The notes under the pieces were generated by a model. It saw nothing but the letters and a program-made list of their open reading frames with translations. It was not told where the DNA came from and did not search any database. This document shows positions 32,965 to 41,277 of a DNA stretch of 47,162 bases, piece after piece. A program made the translations under genes and the position numbers. The stretch is from positions 1 to 47,162 of IMG/VR virus record IMGVR_UViG_3300034106_005358. One strand, given 5' to 3'. Source of the stretch: a virus. The stretch's first letter is position 1. Each line of letters opens with the position of its first letter.

Positions 32965-34557
32965 ATGGCACTTGATATTTTTGGTTTTTCGATAGGCAGA
33001 AAAAGACAAGACGGTACTCCTGAGACTCAACCCCCGGAACCACAAGTCGTTTCTGGTGATAAATTTGATGGTGCGTATGTCATAGAAACCGGCGGTGTTC
33101 AAGGAACACTGGTTGACTTTTCGGGTGCTGTAAGAGACGAAAACGCTCTTATTCAGCAATACAGATCAATGTCGATCTATTCTGAAATTGACAAGGCAGT
33201 CGATGACATTGTAAACGATGCCATAGTTCCGGGGTCACAAAAAAGACCGGTTCGAATGAATCTTGACAATGTTCCGCTGTCGGATCAAATCAAGACAAAA
33301 ATTCAGAACGAATTCAACACAATCATAACTCTGTTGGATTTTAACAACAGAGGATATGACATTTTCCGCAAATGGTATATTGACAGCAAACTTTATTATT
33401 TCATTCAAATTGACACCAAGAACCCACAGGCAGGAATAGTAGATCTAATTCCTATTGATCCTATTAAGATCAAAAAGGTTCGTAAAGTAGAAAAAGAAAG
33501 AAAGCGTGTCGATCCGAATGTGAATATCGTGATGCCGGTGATCAAAAAGGTTGAAGAATTTTACATTTACACCGATACCGATAGAGAAGCGATGATTCCG
33601 ACTTCTCCAACGGGAATCAAATTCTCGACGGATACAATCTGCTATGTTCACTCTGGTATAGTGGATTCTGCCACTAAGAGAGTCGTTGGATATCTTCAGA
33701 AAGCTATCCGTCCCCTAAACATGCTTCGCCAGATCGAGGATTCGGTGGTAATCTACCGTATCGCAAGAGCCCCCGAACGCCGCGTGTTCTATGTGGATGT
33801 CGGAAACCTTCCCAAGAACAAGGCTGAACAATATGTCCGTGACATCATGAACCGCTATCGCAATAAGATCGTCTACGATCCGGCAAGCGGAGCAATCAAG
33901 GATGACCGCAACTTCCAGTCCATGTTGGAGGATTTCTGGATGCCCCGCCGTGAAGGTGGTCGTGGAACCGAAATCAGCACTCTTGATTCCGGCGGAAATC
34001 TAGGTGAAATGGCGGATGTTGAATACTTCCAGAGAAAACTCTGGCAAGCCCTCAATGTGCCTCTTTCACGCATGTTGCCCGAGACCGGGTTCAACATGGG
34101 ACGAGCCGCTGAGATCACAAGAGACGAAGTAAAGTTTTATAAGATGATAGATAGACTTAGAAACAGATTTTCTGTATTATTTGCGAATCTCCTGAAAACT
34201 CAACTCGTTCTCAAGGGAATCATCAGTGAAGCAGATTGGGAAAGCATAAATCAGAATATTGCATTTACTTACAACCGTGACTCGCACTTCGATGAGTTGA
34301 AAGAAGCCGAGATCCTGAGAGAAAGAATGGACATTCTGGGCATAGTAGATCCCTTCGTCGGAAAATACTTCTCAGAAGAATACATTCGAAAGAACCTGCT
34401 AAAGCAGGATGATCAGGACATCATCAGAATAAATGCAGAGATGGAACAAGAATTGGCTATCAGACAAGAACAGCAGATGCAACAGCAGATGATGCAGCAA
34501 CAAATGGCACCACCTGCCCCAGAGGGACAAGAAGGAAATGAACAACAGCCTCGCTAA
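32965..34557 (+). CDS. gp20: Portal protein gp20
   Basis: 530 residues, T4 524. YRSMSIYSEIDKAVDDIVND, then IAR-x-PERRVFYVDVGNLPK, YRNKIVYDPASGAIKDDRNF, EDFWMPRREGGRGTEISTL and KLWQALNVPLSRM are the classical gp20 blocks. The dodecameric portal is the packaging channel and seeds prohead assembly. The central part (about 33660-34135) is richer in GC and uses CGT/CGC for Arg, while both flanks use mostly AGA, which may mark a recombination patch. A Gln/Met-rich C-terminal tail overlaps the next gene by 20 bases. Confidence 0.95.
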   Translation: MALDIFGFSIGRKRQDGTPETQPPEPQVVSGDKFDGAYVIETGGVQGTLVDFSGAVRDENALIQQYRSMSIYSEIDKAVDDIVNDAIVPGSQKRPVRMNLDNVPLSDQIKTKIQNEFNTIITLLDFNNRGYDIFRKWYIDSKLYYFIQIDTKNPQAGIVDLIPIDPIKIKKVRKVEKERKRVDPNVNIVMPVIKKVEEFYIYTDTDREAMIPTSPTGIKFSTDTICYVHSGIVDSATKRVVGYLQKAIRPLNMLRQIEDSVVIYRIARAPERRVFYVDVGNLPKNKAEQYVRDIMNRYRNKIVYDPASGAIKDDRNFQSMLEDFWMPRREGGRGTEISTLDSGGNLGEMADVEYFQRKLWQALNVPLSRMLPETGFNMGRAAEITRDEVKFYKMIDRLRNRFSVLFANLLKTQLVLKGIISEADWESINQNIAFTYNRDSHFDELKEAEILRERMDILGIVDPFVGKYFSEEYIRKNLLKQDDQDIIRINAEMEQELAIRQEQQMQQQMMQQQMAPPAPEGQEGNEQQPR

Positions 34558-34993
34558 CATCATCAGGTTGATTACGACTAAAGGAAAGTCGGAGTTCACC
34601 TCCTCTTTGAGAGAGGAGCTTGATGATCGTCTATACAGCAAAATGGCGAATGTTTATATTTCCATGTCTGAGAGTCTTTATAGAAATCACCCATCTTCAA
34701 TAATATCTGAATCAGTGGTCATTCAAGAAAATGTAAAAGCAGAAAAACCCGTAGTAGCAATCATTTCCTCATTACAAGAATCAATTCGTGACGAAAAGAC
34801 AATCGTACACAGATTCTTGACCGGGGAAAGCGTCACGATTACGCACGATGATTCCAGATGCCTAGTAAAAGTGCACGATTCACTCAATCGTGTCAATCAG
34901 GAAAAAATGCGTAAATTAATGTCCGAAAGCTATTCGGAATACAACAAAATTTTGCAATTCTCAAAGAAACACACCGAAAGGACTCAAAAATGA
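34538..34993 (+). CDS. Prohead-core region protein (gp67/gp68 position)
   Basis: 151 residues, starting inside the end of gp20 with AAGGA just upstream. It is mainly helical and charged, with TTKGKSEFTSSLREELDDRL near the start, a pattern also seen in the next gene (KFRSALNEMLYSRLSEA). In T4 the genes between gp20 and gp21 are gp67 and gp68, small prohead core proteins. Position and composition suggest the same role, but sequence likeness to T4 gp68 cannot be shown by reading. LRE (near residue 25) is a possible gp21 cleavage site. Coupled to the next gene by ATGA. Confidence 0.55.
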   Translation: MNNSLANIIRLITTKGKSEFTSSLREELDDRLYSKMANVYISMSESLYRNHPSSIISESVVIQENVKAEKPVVAIISSLQESIRDEKTIVHRFLTGESVTITHDDSRCLVKVHDSLNRVNQEKMRKLMSESYSEYNKILQFSKKHTERTQK

Positions 34994-35481
34994 GCAGTCT
35001 AGATCTTATCAATTTTGCCGCAAATGAAAACCATGTAAAGTTCCGTTCAGCCCTGAACGAAATGCTTTATTCTCGCCTCTCAGAAGCCATCAAGGAAAAG
35101 ACCAAGGACATGGTTTCTGAAATCTTCGAAACAGAAAAAGTTTCAGATACCACTGAAATTGCCGAATATGTTTCTAGCATTATCGAGCAAGCAGAACAAA
35201 CTCTTGGTACTGAATTTACTGAAGAAGAGATTGCCGAGAGCACTTCTCATATTCTCGATCTTCTAGAAAAAGCAAAGAAGGAAGATGAAAAGGAAGAGGA
35301 AGAAGAAGAGGAAGAAGAGGAAGACGAGGAGGAAGAGGAAGAGGAAGAAGACGAGGATGAAGAGGAAGAGGAAGAAGTAGAAGATAAACAAGAAAAAGAA
35401 GAAGACAAAGATGAAAAGAAAGCTGGCAAAAAAGCCAAGCAAGTTTTTCACTTTGATATCAACTCCCACAAGAAAGGCTGA
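34990..35481 (+). CDS. gp67: Acidic prohead core protein, gp67-like
   Basis: 163 residues. The N-terminal helix MSSLDLINFAANENHVKFRS leads to ALNEMLYSRL with an LNE site (22-24). Residues 57-92 are shared with the 4147 protein. Residues 102-129 are nearly pure Glu/Asp, followed by a mixed Lys/Asp/Glu tail. T4 gp67 is likewise small, acidic and cut by gp21 into peptides that stay in the head. The gene sits in the gp67 position between portal and protease. The name is by position, composition and the acidic tail, not by proven homology. Confidence 0.65.
   Translation: MSSLDLINFAANENHVKFRSALNEMLYSRLSEAIKEKTKDMVSEIFETEKVSDTTEIAEYVSSIIEQAEQTLGTEFTEEEIAESTSHILDLLEKAKKEDEKEEEEEEEEEEDEEEEEEEEDEDEEEEEEVEDKQEKEEDKDEKKAGKKAKQVFHFDINSHKKG
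35293..35376 (+). repeat. GAA/GAG (poly-Glu) purine tract
   Basis: About 28 consecutive codons are GAA, GAG, GAC or GAT, giving an all-purine strand with few interruptions. The low-complexity tract encodes the acidic tail of the core protein and would be prone to slippage, so its length may vary between relatives. Confidence 0.85.
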
Positions 35482-35483
35482 AG

Positions 35484-36143
35484 ATGAAACTAATCACAGA
35501 AATGAATGAGGACATTACCTTCGTGACCGAAGCGGTCGAGGGCGGAAAGAAAAAGTACGCCATCGAAGGTGTCTTCATGCAATCTGAAACCGTTAACAGA
35601 AACGGTAGAGTTTACCCCAGACCGATTCTTGAGGCTGAAGTTGATCGCTACAGCAAGAAATATGTCAAGGAAAATCGTGCTCTTGGTGAACTAAACCATC
35701 CTTCAGGTCCAACCGTAAACCTCGATAAAGTTTCCCATCTCATCACAGACCTCCGTATGGAAGGAAAAGATGTCATTGGAAAGGCAAAGCTTCTGGAAAC
35801 CCCCTGTGGTCAGATTGCACAAAGCCTTATCGAGTCTGGGGTTAAACTGGGTGTTTCTTCTCGTGGTATGGGAAGCCTGAAAGAAAATCGTGGCTACAAG
35901 GAAGTCCAAAAGGACTTCATGTTAGCTGCAGTCGATATCGTCGCCGATCCCTCTGCCCCGAACGCTTTCGTCAATGGAATCATGGAAGGCGTTGAATGGG
36001 TCTGGGAAAACGGCATTCTCAAACAAGAAGTAGTTGAAAGTTATCAAAATAAGATCAAAAGAACCCCAAGTGCAGAACTCCAAGAGGCTGCAGTGAGTGT
36101 TTTTGAAGATTTTATGCGTAGACTTTCAAAAGGTAAAAAATAA
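35484..36143 (+). CDS. gp21: Prohead maturation protease gp21
   Basis: 219 residues (T4: 212). YAIEGVFMQSETVNRNGRVY and YP open the protease domain. GELNHPSGP gives the catalytic His (H72), and GVSSRGMGSL the catalytic Ser (S125/S126). VDIVADPSAP is the conserved block after it. gp21 cuts scaffold, core, internal and capsid proteins at (L/I)xE sites, which fits the LxE sites noted in several proteins of this window. AAAGG is a good ribosome site; the gene lies 2 bases after the core protein stop. Confidence 0.95.
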   Translation: MKLITEMNEDITFVTEAVEGGKKKYAIEGVFMQSETVNRNGRVYPRPILEAEVDRYSKKYVKENRALGELNHPSGPTVNLDKVSHLITDLRMEGKDVIGKAKLLETPCGQIAQSLIESGVKLGVSSRGMGSLKENRGYKEVQKDFMLAAVDIVADPSAPNAFVNGIMEGVEWVWENGILKQEVVESYQNKIKRTPSAELQEAAVSVFEDFMRRLSKGKK

Positions 36144-36148
36144 GTCTT

Positions 36149-36156
36149 TATAAATA
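36149..36156 (+). promoter_or_regulatory. T4-type late promoter TATAAATA
   Basis: Exact match. Predicted start 36162 leaves a 23-base leader with AGAGG before the scaffold start at 36185; it would also serve the major capsid gene downstream. Confidence 0.8.
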
Positions 36157-36184
36157 AAAATTGACCATTTCAAGAGGTAAAAAA

Positions 36185-37162
36185 ATGCAAGGAATTCAAA
36201 TAAATCCACAAGGAGATGCAATGACCTACACCAAAGATGCTTTTGGTAAAGGCAATGTCATCGCTCAACCGGTAGCCGCCCCCGGCGTTGCTGCCGCAAA
36301 TCAGGCATCACTCGCACCCGGTTCCCGTCCTGCACCAATGGCTGCTGTTAATGCTGCTAAAGTTGGTGCCGAACCAGCCGAAAAGAAGAAAAAAGCCGAA
36401 GAGGGTGAAGCAGGTGCCGCTGCATACGCCTCTGAAGGTTTTGACTTCGACCAAATCTTTGATGGTGAGAATATCACCGAAGACTTCAAAGAGAGAGTCA
36501 AAGTTGTCTTCGAAGCTGCGGTCAACGAAAGAGTAAACGCAATTGCTGCCGCTCTCACTGAGCAAGCAAATGCCGCTCTCACTGAGCAAGTTCAGACCGT
36601 TTCTGAGGGTCTCTCTCAGAAGCTCGATGATTATCTAAACTATGTCATCGAGGAGTGGATGTCCGAGAACAAACTCGCACTCGAAGAAGGTATCCGCATG
36701 GATATCGCCGAGTCATTCCTTGGTGGTCTAAAGGAACTCTTCGAGGCTCACTATGTCAGCGTGCCTGAAGGCAAGACTGATATCCTCGAAAACCTCCACA
36801 CCAACAACGAAACTCTTGAAAAGGAACTCAACGAGAAGATCGAAGAGAATATCAATCTCCGTAAAGCCCTTCTTGAGCAACAGTGTGGCATTGCTTTCCT
36901 CGAAGCAACCGATGGTCTCACCGATGTCCAGATCGAGAAACTCGCTTCTCTCGCTGAAGGACTCCAATACGAGAGCCTCGAACAATATGTTGAAAAACTG
37001 AACATCCTCAAGGAAAGCTACTTCCGTCCGGTTGCTTCAACCTCACGCGAAGCAGTCGAATCACTCGAAGAAACTACCGATAAACGAATCACTCAAACCG
37101 GCGACACAATGGGGATCTATCTTTCCGCCATTAGCCGCCAAGCAAAGAAAACAAGTCTATAA
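36185..37162 (+). CDS. gp22: Prohead scaffold protein gp22
   Basis: 325 residues from ATG 36185 (T4 gp22: 269). The N-terminal 80 residues are Ala/Pro-rich and basic. From about 85 on the protein is a long charged helix array (NITEDFKERVKVVFEAAVNE, LSQKLDDYLNYVIEEWMSEN) typical of the scaffold. A second in-frame ATG at 36221 has its own strong AAGGAG six bases before it, so two forms may be made. Scaffold is removed by gp21 after shell assembly. Codon use is strongly biased (CTC, AAC, GAG), as in gp23. Confidence 0.9.
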   Translation: MQGIQINPQGDAMTYTKDAFGKGNVIAQPVAAPGVAAANQASLAPGSRPAPMAAVNAAKVGAEPAEKKKKAEEGEAGAAAYASEGFDFDQIFDGENITEDFKERVKVVFEAAVNERVNAIAAALTEQANAALTEQVQTVSEGLSQKLDDYLNYVIEEWMSENKLALEEGIRMDIAESFLGGLKELFEAHYVSVPEGKTDILENLHTNNETLEKELNEKIEENINLRKALLEQQCGIAFLEATDGLTDVQIEKLASLAEGLQYESLEQYVEKLNILKESYFRPVASTSREAVESLEETTDKRITQTGDTMGIYLSAISRQAKKTSL

Positions 37163-37180
37163 TTTAATAAAGGAGAAAAA

Positions 37181-38659
37181 ATGGACTTCGCAGATACTAC
37201 ACCATACGACACTCTAGTCGAAAAATGGGAGCCCGTGCTCGATCACGACGCTCTCCCCAACATCGGTGATTATCACCGTAAGCGTTGCACCGCCGTTCTC
37301 CTTGAGAACCAAGAGAAGGCTCTCAAGGAACAATTCCTTGCCGAATACGGCAATGAAATGGGTGGCGCATTCCTCAATCCGCAAGTTGGCTCAGCAAACA
37401 ACGCTCTCGCTGGTTACAGCCCCGTGCTCATCAGCCTCGTTCGTCGTGCAATGCCTAACCTGATCGCCTATGATGTTGCAGGCGTTCAGCCAATGACTGC
37501 TCCGACCGGACTCATCTTCGCGATGCGTTCACGCTACGGCAAGCAAACCGACTTCACCGCCGGTCAAAGCGTTACCGATGGCGTTCTCAGCAATCGTCAG
37601 AAGAATGAAGCTCTCTTCCAACAGCCCTACTCACCGTTCTCGGGTCGTGGTAACTGCTACGGCGATACCAGCCTCGGTGGAATCAGTGGTGCTGCAATCT
37701 ACGAGAACCAGAACCTTGATCCGTTCCTCGTTCGTGGTCTCACCAACGGTTCACTCGGTAACACCTTCCAGGGTCAACTTGCCAACTGGGAATCATTCCG
37801 TGGCATGCTTACCTCCGAAGCTGAACAACTCGGCGTTGGAACCAAGAACTTCCAAGAGATGTCATTCACCATCGAGAGACTTGCTGTCGAAGCTCGTAGC
37901 CGTGCTCTCAAGGCTGAATACACCACTGAGCTCGCTCAGGACCTCAAGGCTGTTCACGGTCTCGATGCTGAAACCGAACTCGCGAACATTCTCTCACAAG
38001 AGATTCTTCACGAAATCAACCGCGAAGTTCTCAACCAAATCTACCGCTCAGCCAAGCAAGGTGGTAAGTCACCAGACCTCAAGACTGCTGGTACTTACGA
38101 TCTTATCTTCGACTCAGACGGTCGTTGGTCTGCCGAACGCTTCCGTGGTCTCATGTTCCAGCTTGAGCGTGAAGCCAATGTCATCGCCAAGGAAACTCGT
38201 CGTGGTAAGGGTAACTTCGTAATCTGCTCAAGCGATGTGGCTTCTGCACTCGCCATGGGTGGATACCTCAACATCAGCCCGGCTCTCAATGTCAACCTCG
38301 AAGTTGACGATACCGGAAATGTCTTCGCTGGTGTGCTCAACGGCAAGTTCCGTGTGTTCATCGATCCCTATGCACCAACCGGCGTTAACTTCGCTCTCGT
38401 TGGTTACAAGGGTCAAGTGGCTTACGATGCGGGTCTCTTCTACTGCCCGTATGTTCCGCTACAGATGTTCCGCTCAGTCGGTCAAGACACCTTCCAGCCG
38501 AAGATTGGCTTCAAGACCCGCTACGGCATGGTCGCCAACCCCTTCGCTGAGGATGTCAACCTGAACAATGTTGGTACTGCTACCACCGGTAATCAGTACT
38601 ACCGCTTGCTCAAGATCGACAACCTCCACGGTATGGGTCTCACCGGCATGATTGCCTGA
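37181..38659 (+). CDS. gp23: Major capsid protein gp23
   Basis: 492 residues (T4: 521). The N-terminal 55 residues are a removable propiece. QFLAE (51-55) followed by YGNEMGG is a likely gp21 cut, which would leave a mature chain starting at Y56. GGAFLNPQVG, VAGVQPMTAPTGLIFAMRSR and YRSAKQGGK-type blocks identify the HK97-fold gp23 of cyanophage-like T4 relatives. A strong ribosome site AAAGGAG and high-expression codon use (CTC, CGT/CGC, AAC; about 52% GC at 38161-38220) fit the most abundant late protein. Residues 57-81 are copied in the 11023 gene. A strong terminator follows. Confidence 0.97.
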   Translation: MDFADTTPYDTLVEKWEPVLDHDALPNIGDYHRKRCTAVLLENQEKALKEQFLAEYGNEMGGAFLNPQVGSANNALAGYSPVLISLVRRAMPNLIAYDVAGVQPMTAPTGLIFAMRSRYGKQTDFTAGQSVTDGVLSNRQKNEALFQQPYSPFSGRGNCYGDTSLGGISGAAIYENQNLDPFLVRGLTNGSLGNTFQGQLANWESFRGMLTSEAEQLGVGTKNFQEMSFTIERLAVEARSRALKAEYTTELAQDLKAVHGLDAETELANILSQEILHEINREVLNQIYRSAKQGGKSPDLKTAGTYDLIFDSDGRWSAERFRGLMFQLEREANVIAKETRRGKGNFVICSSDVASALAMGGYLNISPALNVNLEVDDTGNVFAGVLNGKFRVFIDPYAPTGVNFALVGYKGQVAYDAGLFYCPYVPLQMFRSVGQDTFQPKIGFKTRYGMVANPFAEDVNLNNVGTATTGNQYYRLLKIDNLHGMGLTGMIA

Positions 38660-38682
38660 TAGATCCTAGAATAGACCAGAGA

Positions 38683-38713
38683 GGGGGAGCAGAAATGCTC
38701 CCCCTTTTCTTTT
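38683..38713 (+). terminator. Strong intrinsic terminator after gp23
   Basis: GGGGGAGCA (38683-38691), GAAA tetraloop, TGCTCCCCC (38696-38704), then TTTTCTTTT. It is the only terminator in the window with a full T-run; like the one at 3261 it has a GNRA loop. Confidence 0.95.
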
Positions 38714-38728
38714 GCCCTACATACTAAT

Positions 38729-39283
38729 ATGGCATATACTTGCAACAGTAATACCATTTTAAATGGTCCAGAAAACCCCAATCTTCTGGCATCCAATTAC
38801 TATTTCTTCTCAATCAAAAGAATTCCAAATTTCACCTATTTCGTGCAATCGGCAAATCTGCCGATGATCAGCACCAGATCAATCAATCAACCCACGACTC
38901 TTGGAACCTACCCCAAGATTCCTGCTACAAATTATTACTTTGATGATCTTCAAGTGTCTTTTCTTGTAAATGCGGACATGAAGAACTGGTTGGAAATTTA
39001 TAACTGGCTGAAAGGCATAGGAAATCTAAAAGACGATAATAGCAATTTGGATTATGACCCTGCTGTAACCACTGAGGTTTTCTCAGAAGCCACTCTTTTG
39101 GTGACAAACAGTGCGTACACGCCAATACTCCAAGCCAACTTTAAATATGTCTTCCCGAAGACGCTTGGTGGAATAAATTTCACTACCCAAAACACATCAT
39201 CTGAACCAATTGCATGTTCTGTGAATTTTGCATATTCTTATTATGAAATTGTCCCCGTAGGTGCTACGGGATCTACTGGTTAA
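38729..39283 (+). CDS. Tail-tube-fold protein, gp19 paralogue
   Basis: 184 residues. YYFFSIKRIPNFTYFVQSAN, then LPMISTR and YYFDDLQVSFLVNADMKNWL, align in pattern with gp19 (V-x-SANLP, and the strand-turn order of tube proteins), and the C-terminus NFAYSYYEIVPVG resembles gp19's EYSWYEINSV. It ends in a mini collagen-like GATGSTG. T4-like phages carry tube-fold proteins that initiate or cap the tube (gp48, gp54); this may be such a protein or a decoration of the tube. The ATG is only 15 bases after the terminator and has no ribosome site, so how it is expressed is unclear. Confidence 0.65.
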   Translation: MAYTCNSNTILNGPENPNLLASNYYFFSIKRIPNFTYFVQSANLPMISTRSINQPTTLGTYPKIPATNYYFDDLQVSFLVNADMKNWLEIYNWLKGIGNLKDDNSNLDYDPAVTTEVFSEATLLVTNSAYTPILQANFKYVFPKTLGGINFTTQNTSSEPIACSVNFAYSYYEIVPVGATGSTG

Positions 39284-39301
39284 TATCATGGAGTTTACAT
39301 T

Positions 39302-39730
39302 ATGGAACTGGATTTCAAGACGATTGAGGCTGACCTCAAGCTCGATGAGACTCGTTTAGACGAGGAATCGCTCCGTACGCCGCAGTTACACAACAAGTAC
39401 CTGATGCTACTGCTTCGCCTGAAGAACCGCAAGGACAGGCTTGAGCGTGACCTGAAGGCATTACAGAAAGACAAGTGGCTTTACTATACCGGTAAGATGT
39501 CCGAAGAGGACCTCAAACGACTGGGGTGGGAGCCATTTGAATTGAATGTGTTAAGAACCGATGTGGATCGCATCATGGATGCTGACAAGGATATTCTGGA
39601 GATAGAGGGTAAATATAGGGAACTTTGCCATGTCGTAAATTATATCGAAGATGTGGTAAAGGTCATATCCAACCGTCAATGGTCCATCCGTGCCGCAATA
39701 GATTGGCAAAAGTTCACAAACGGTCAATAA
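39302..39730 (+). CDS. uvsY: UvsY recombination mediator
   Basis: 142 residues (T4: 137). LRTPQLHNKYLMLLLRLKNR, KDKWLYYTGKMSEED and YIEDVVKVISNRQWSIRAAI with DWQKFTNG are hallmark UvsY blocks. UvsY loads the UvsX recombinase on gp32-coated single-stranded DNA in recombination-dependent replication. UvsX is not in this window. A GGAG ribosome site lies 8 bases upstream. UvsW follows at once, as uvsW and uvsY are neighbours in T4. Confidence 0.92.
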   Translation: MELDFKTIEADLKLDETRLDEESLRTPQLHNKYLMLLLRLKNRKDRLERDLKALQKDKWLYYTGKMSEEDLKRLGWEPFELNVLRTDVDRIMDADKDILEIEGKYRELCHVVNYIEDVVKVISNRQWSIRAAIDWQKFTNGQ

Positions 39731-39733
39731 ATA
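39726..39733 (+). promoter_or_regulatory. Probable late promoter AATAAATA for uvsW, apparently leaderless
   Basis: One mismatch from TATAAATA, overlapping the uvsY stop. Predicted start is 39739, the A of the uvsW ATG, and there is no ribosome site. T4 uvsW is also a late-promoter gene. Confidence 0.5.
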
Positions 39734-39738
39734 CTTAC

Positions 39739-41277
39739 ATGGAACATGTGAATATTGAAGCAGCGGATTCTGTCTTCATTCGAATTAATGCGGAAAAATC
39801 CGTAATTAAAGAGATGAGCCAGTTTTTTAGTTTTGAAGTGCCTAATCATAAATTTATGCCTGCCTACCGAAACAGGGTATGGAACGGCAGAATAAATTTA
39901 CTGAACGCCCATAAACATTTGATGTATCGTGGATTGATTGATTATGTCATCAAGTTTTGCAAGGATCGCAATTACTCTGTCGATGGCTTTAAAGAGGAAG
40001 AAAATCAATTATCAAGGGAACATCTATGCAAATTCATGGAAGAACATGTTCTCCCACATGTAAGAGGGGAACCCGTAAAGGTCCACGATTACCAGATGGA
40101 CGCTATTCACCACGCAATACGGAAAAAAAGGTGCCTGTTGTTGTCCCCGACCGGCTCTGGAAAGAGCATGATAATCTACTCTCTCATCCGATATTATCTG
40201 GATATTCTGCCGAGCACCTCGAAGATTCTTATCATAGTTCCGACCACGGGACTTGTCCAGCAAATGTTGTCGGACTTCACGGACTACGCAAAGGGGACCA
40301 AATGGAGAGCAGACAAGTTTTGTCACGGAATCTACGCAGGAAGAAGCAAAGAAACCGCAAAAAGAGTGGTCATTTCAACTTGGCAAAGTATTTTCCGAGA
40401 GCACAAAGAATGGTTCGATCAGTTCTCTGTCGCTATTGGAGACGAGTGTCATCAATATCGCAGTCAATCGCTCGTCACGCTGATGACCAAATTAAAAGAT
40501 TGTCCTTATAGGGTAGGGACTACTGGAACACTGGATAGTGTCTATGTCCACAAATTAATCATCGAGGGGCTTTTCGGACCAGTCTATAAGGTAACTAGCA
40601 CCAAAGATCTCATCGATAAAAACATCTTGTCTGAACTTAAGGTCGAGTGCCTGTGCATTAATCATTCCGACACAGATCGTGCTGCCCTCAAAAGGCGAAC
40701 CTATCAGGAAGAAATTGAATGGATTGTCACGGACGAGAGACGAAACAAGTTCATCGTGCAACTTGCCGAGAAACTGAAGGGGAATACACTCATTCTGTTC
40801 AATTATGTCGAAAAACAAGGTAAACCCCTTTTCAAGATGCTCGAAGGCTCAAGTAAAAATATCTATTTCATTTATGGAAAGACAGAAACGGAAATGCGCG
40901 AGCAAATTCGAAAAATTGTTGACAAAGATTACAACTCCATAATGGTGGCGAGTTATGGCACGACAAGCACAGGCATCAATATCCGTAATATTCACAATAT
41001 TATCTTTGCCTCTCCATCTAAATCCGTGATTCGCGTTCTTCAATCTATAGGTAGAGGACTTAGAAAGAGCGAAACAAAAGAAAATGTGGTGATCTATGAC
41101 ATTTCAGATGATCTTCGATACAAGAAGTATGACAACCATACCTATCGCCATCTACAGGAGAGGCTCAGGATATATACTAAAGAGAGATTCGTGCATCGTC
41201 TGGTATCAATAAATCTTCAAAAGGATGGGCATGGAACAGAAAACAAAGTACAAGATAATGAAGCTGAGAAGCGGTGA
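39739..41277 (+). CDS. uvsW: UvsW DNA/RNA helicase
   Basis: 512 residues from ATG 39739 (T4: 503); an upstream in-frame start at 39625 would lie inside uvsY. The N-terminal MPAYRNRVWNGRINLLNAHK block is UvsW-specific. The helicase core has Walker A SPTGSGKS (136-143), DECH box at 235-238, and motif VI QSIGRGLRKSE near 435. UvsW unwinds R-loops and branched DNA, shutting off origin replication late in infection, so a late promoter makes sense. Confidence 0.93.
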   Translation: MEHVNIEAADSVFIRINAEKSVIKEMSQFFSFEVPNHKFMPAYRNRVWNGRINLLNAHKHLMYRGLIDYVIKFCKDRNYSVDGFKEEENQLSREHLCKFMEEHVLPHVRGEPVKVHDYQMDAIHHAIRKKRCLLLSPTGSGKSMIIYSLIRYYLDILPSTSKILIIVPTTGLVQQMLSDFTDYAKGTKWRADKFCHGIYAGRSKETAKRVVISTWQSIFREHKEWFDQFSVAIGDECHQYRSQSLVTLMTKLKDCPYRVGTTGTLDSVYVHKLIIEGLFGPVYKVTSTKDLIDKNILSELKVECLCINHSDTDRAALKRRTYQEEIEWIVTDERRNKFIVQLAEKLKGNTLILFNYVEKQGKPLFKMLEGSSKNIYFIYGKTETEMREQIRKIVDKDYNSIMVASYGTTSTGINIRNIHNIIFASPSKSVIRVLQSIGRGLRKSETKENVVIYDISDDLRYKKYDNHTYRHLQERLRIYTKERFVHRLVSINLQKDGHGTENKVQDNEAEKR

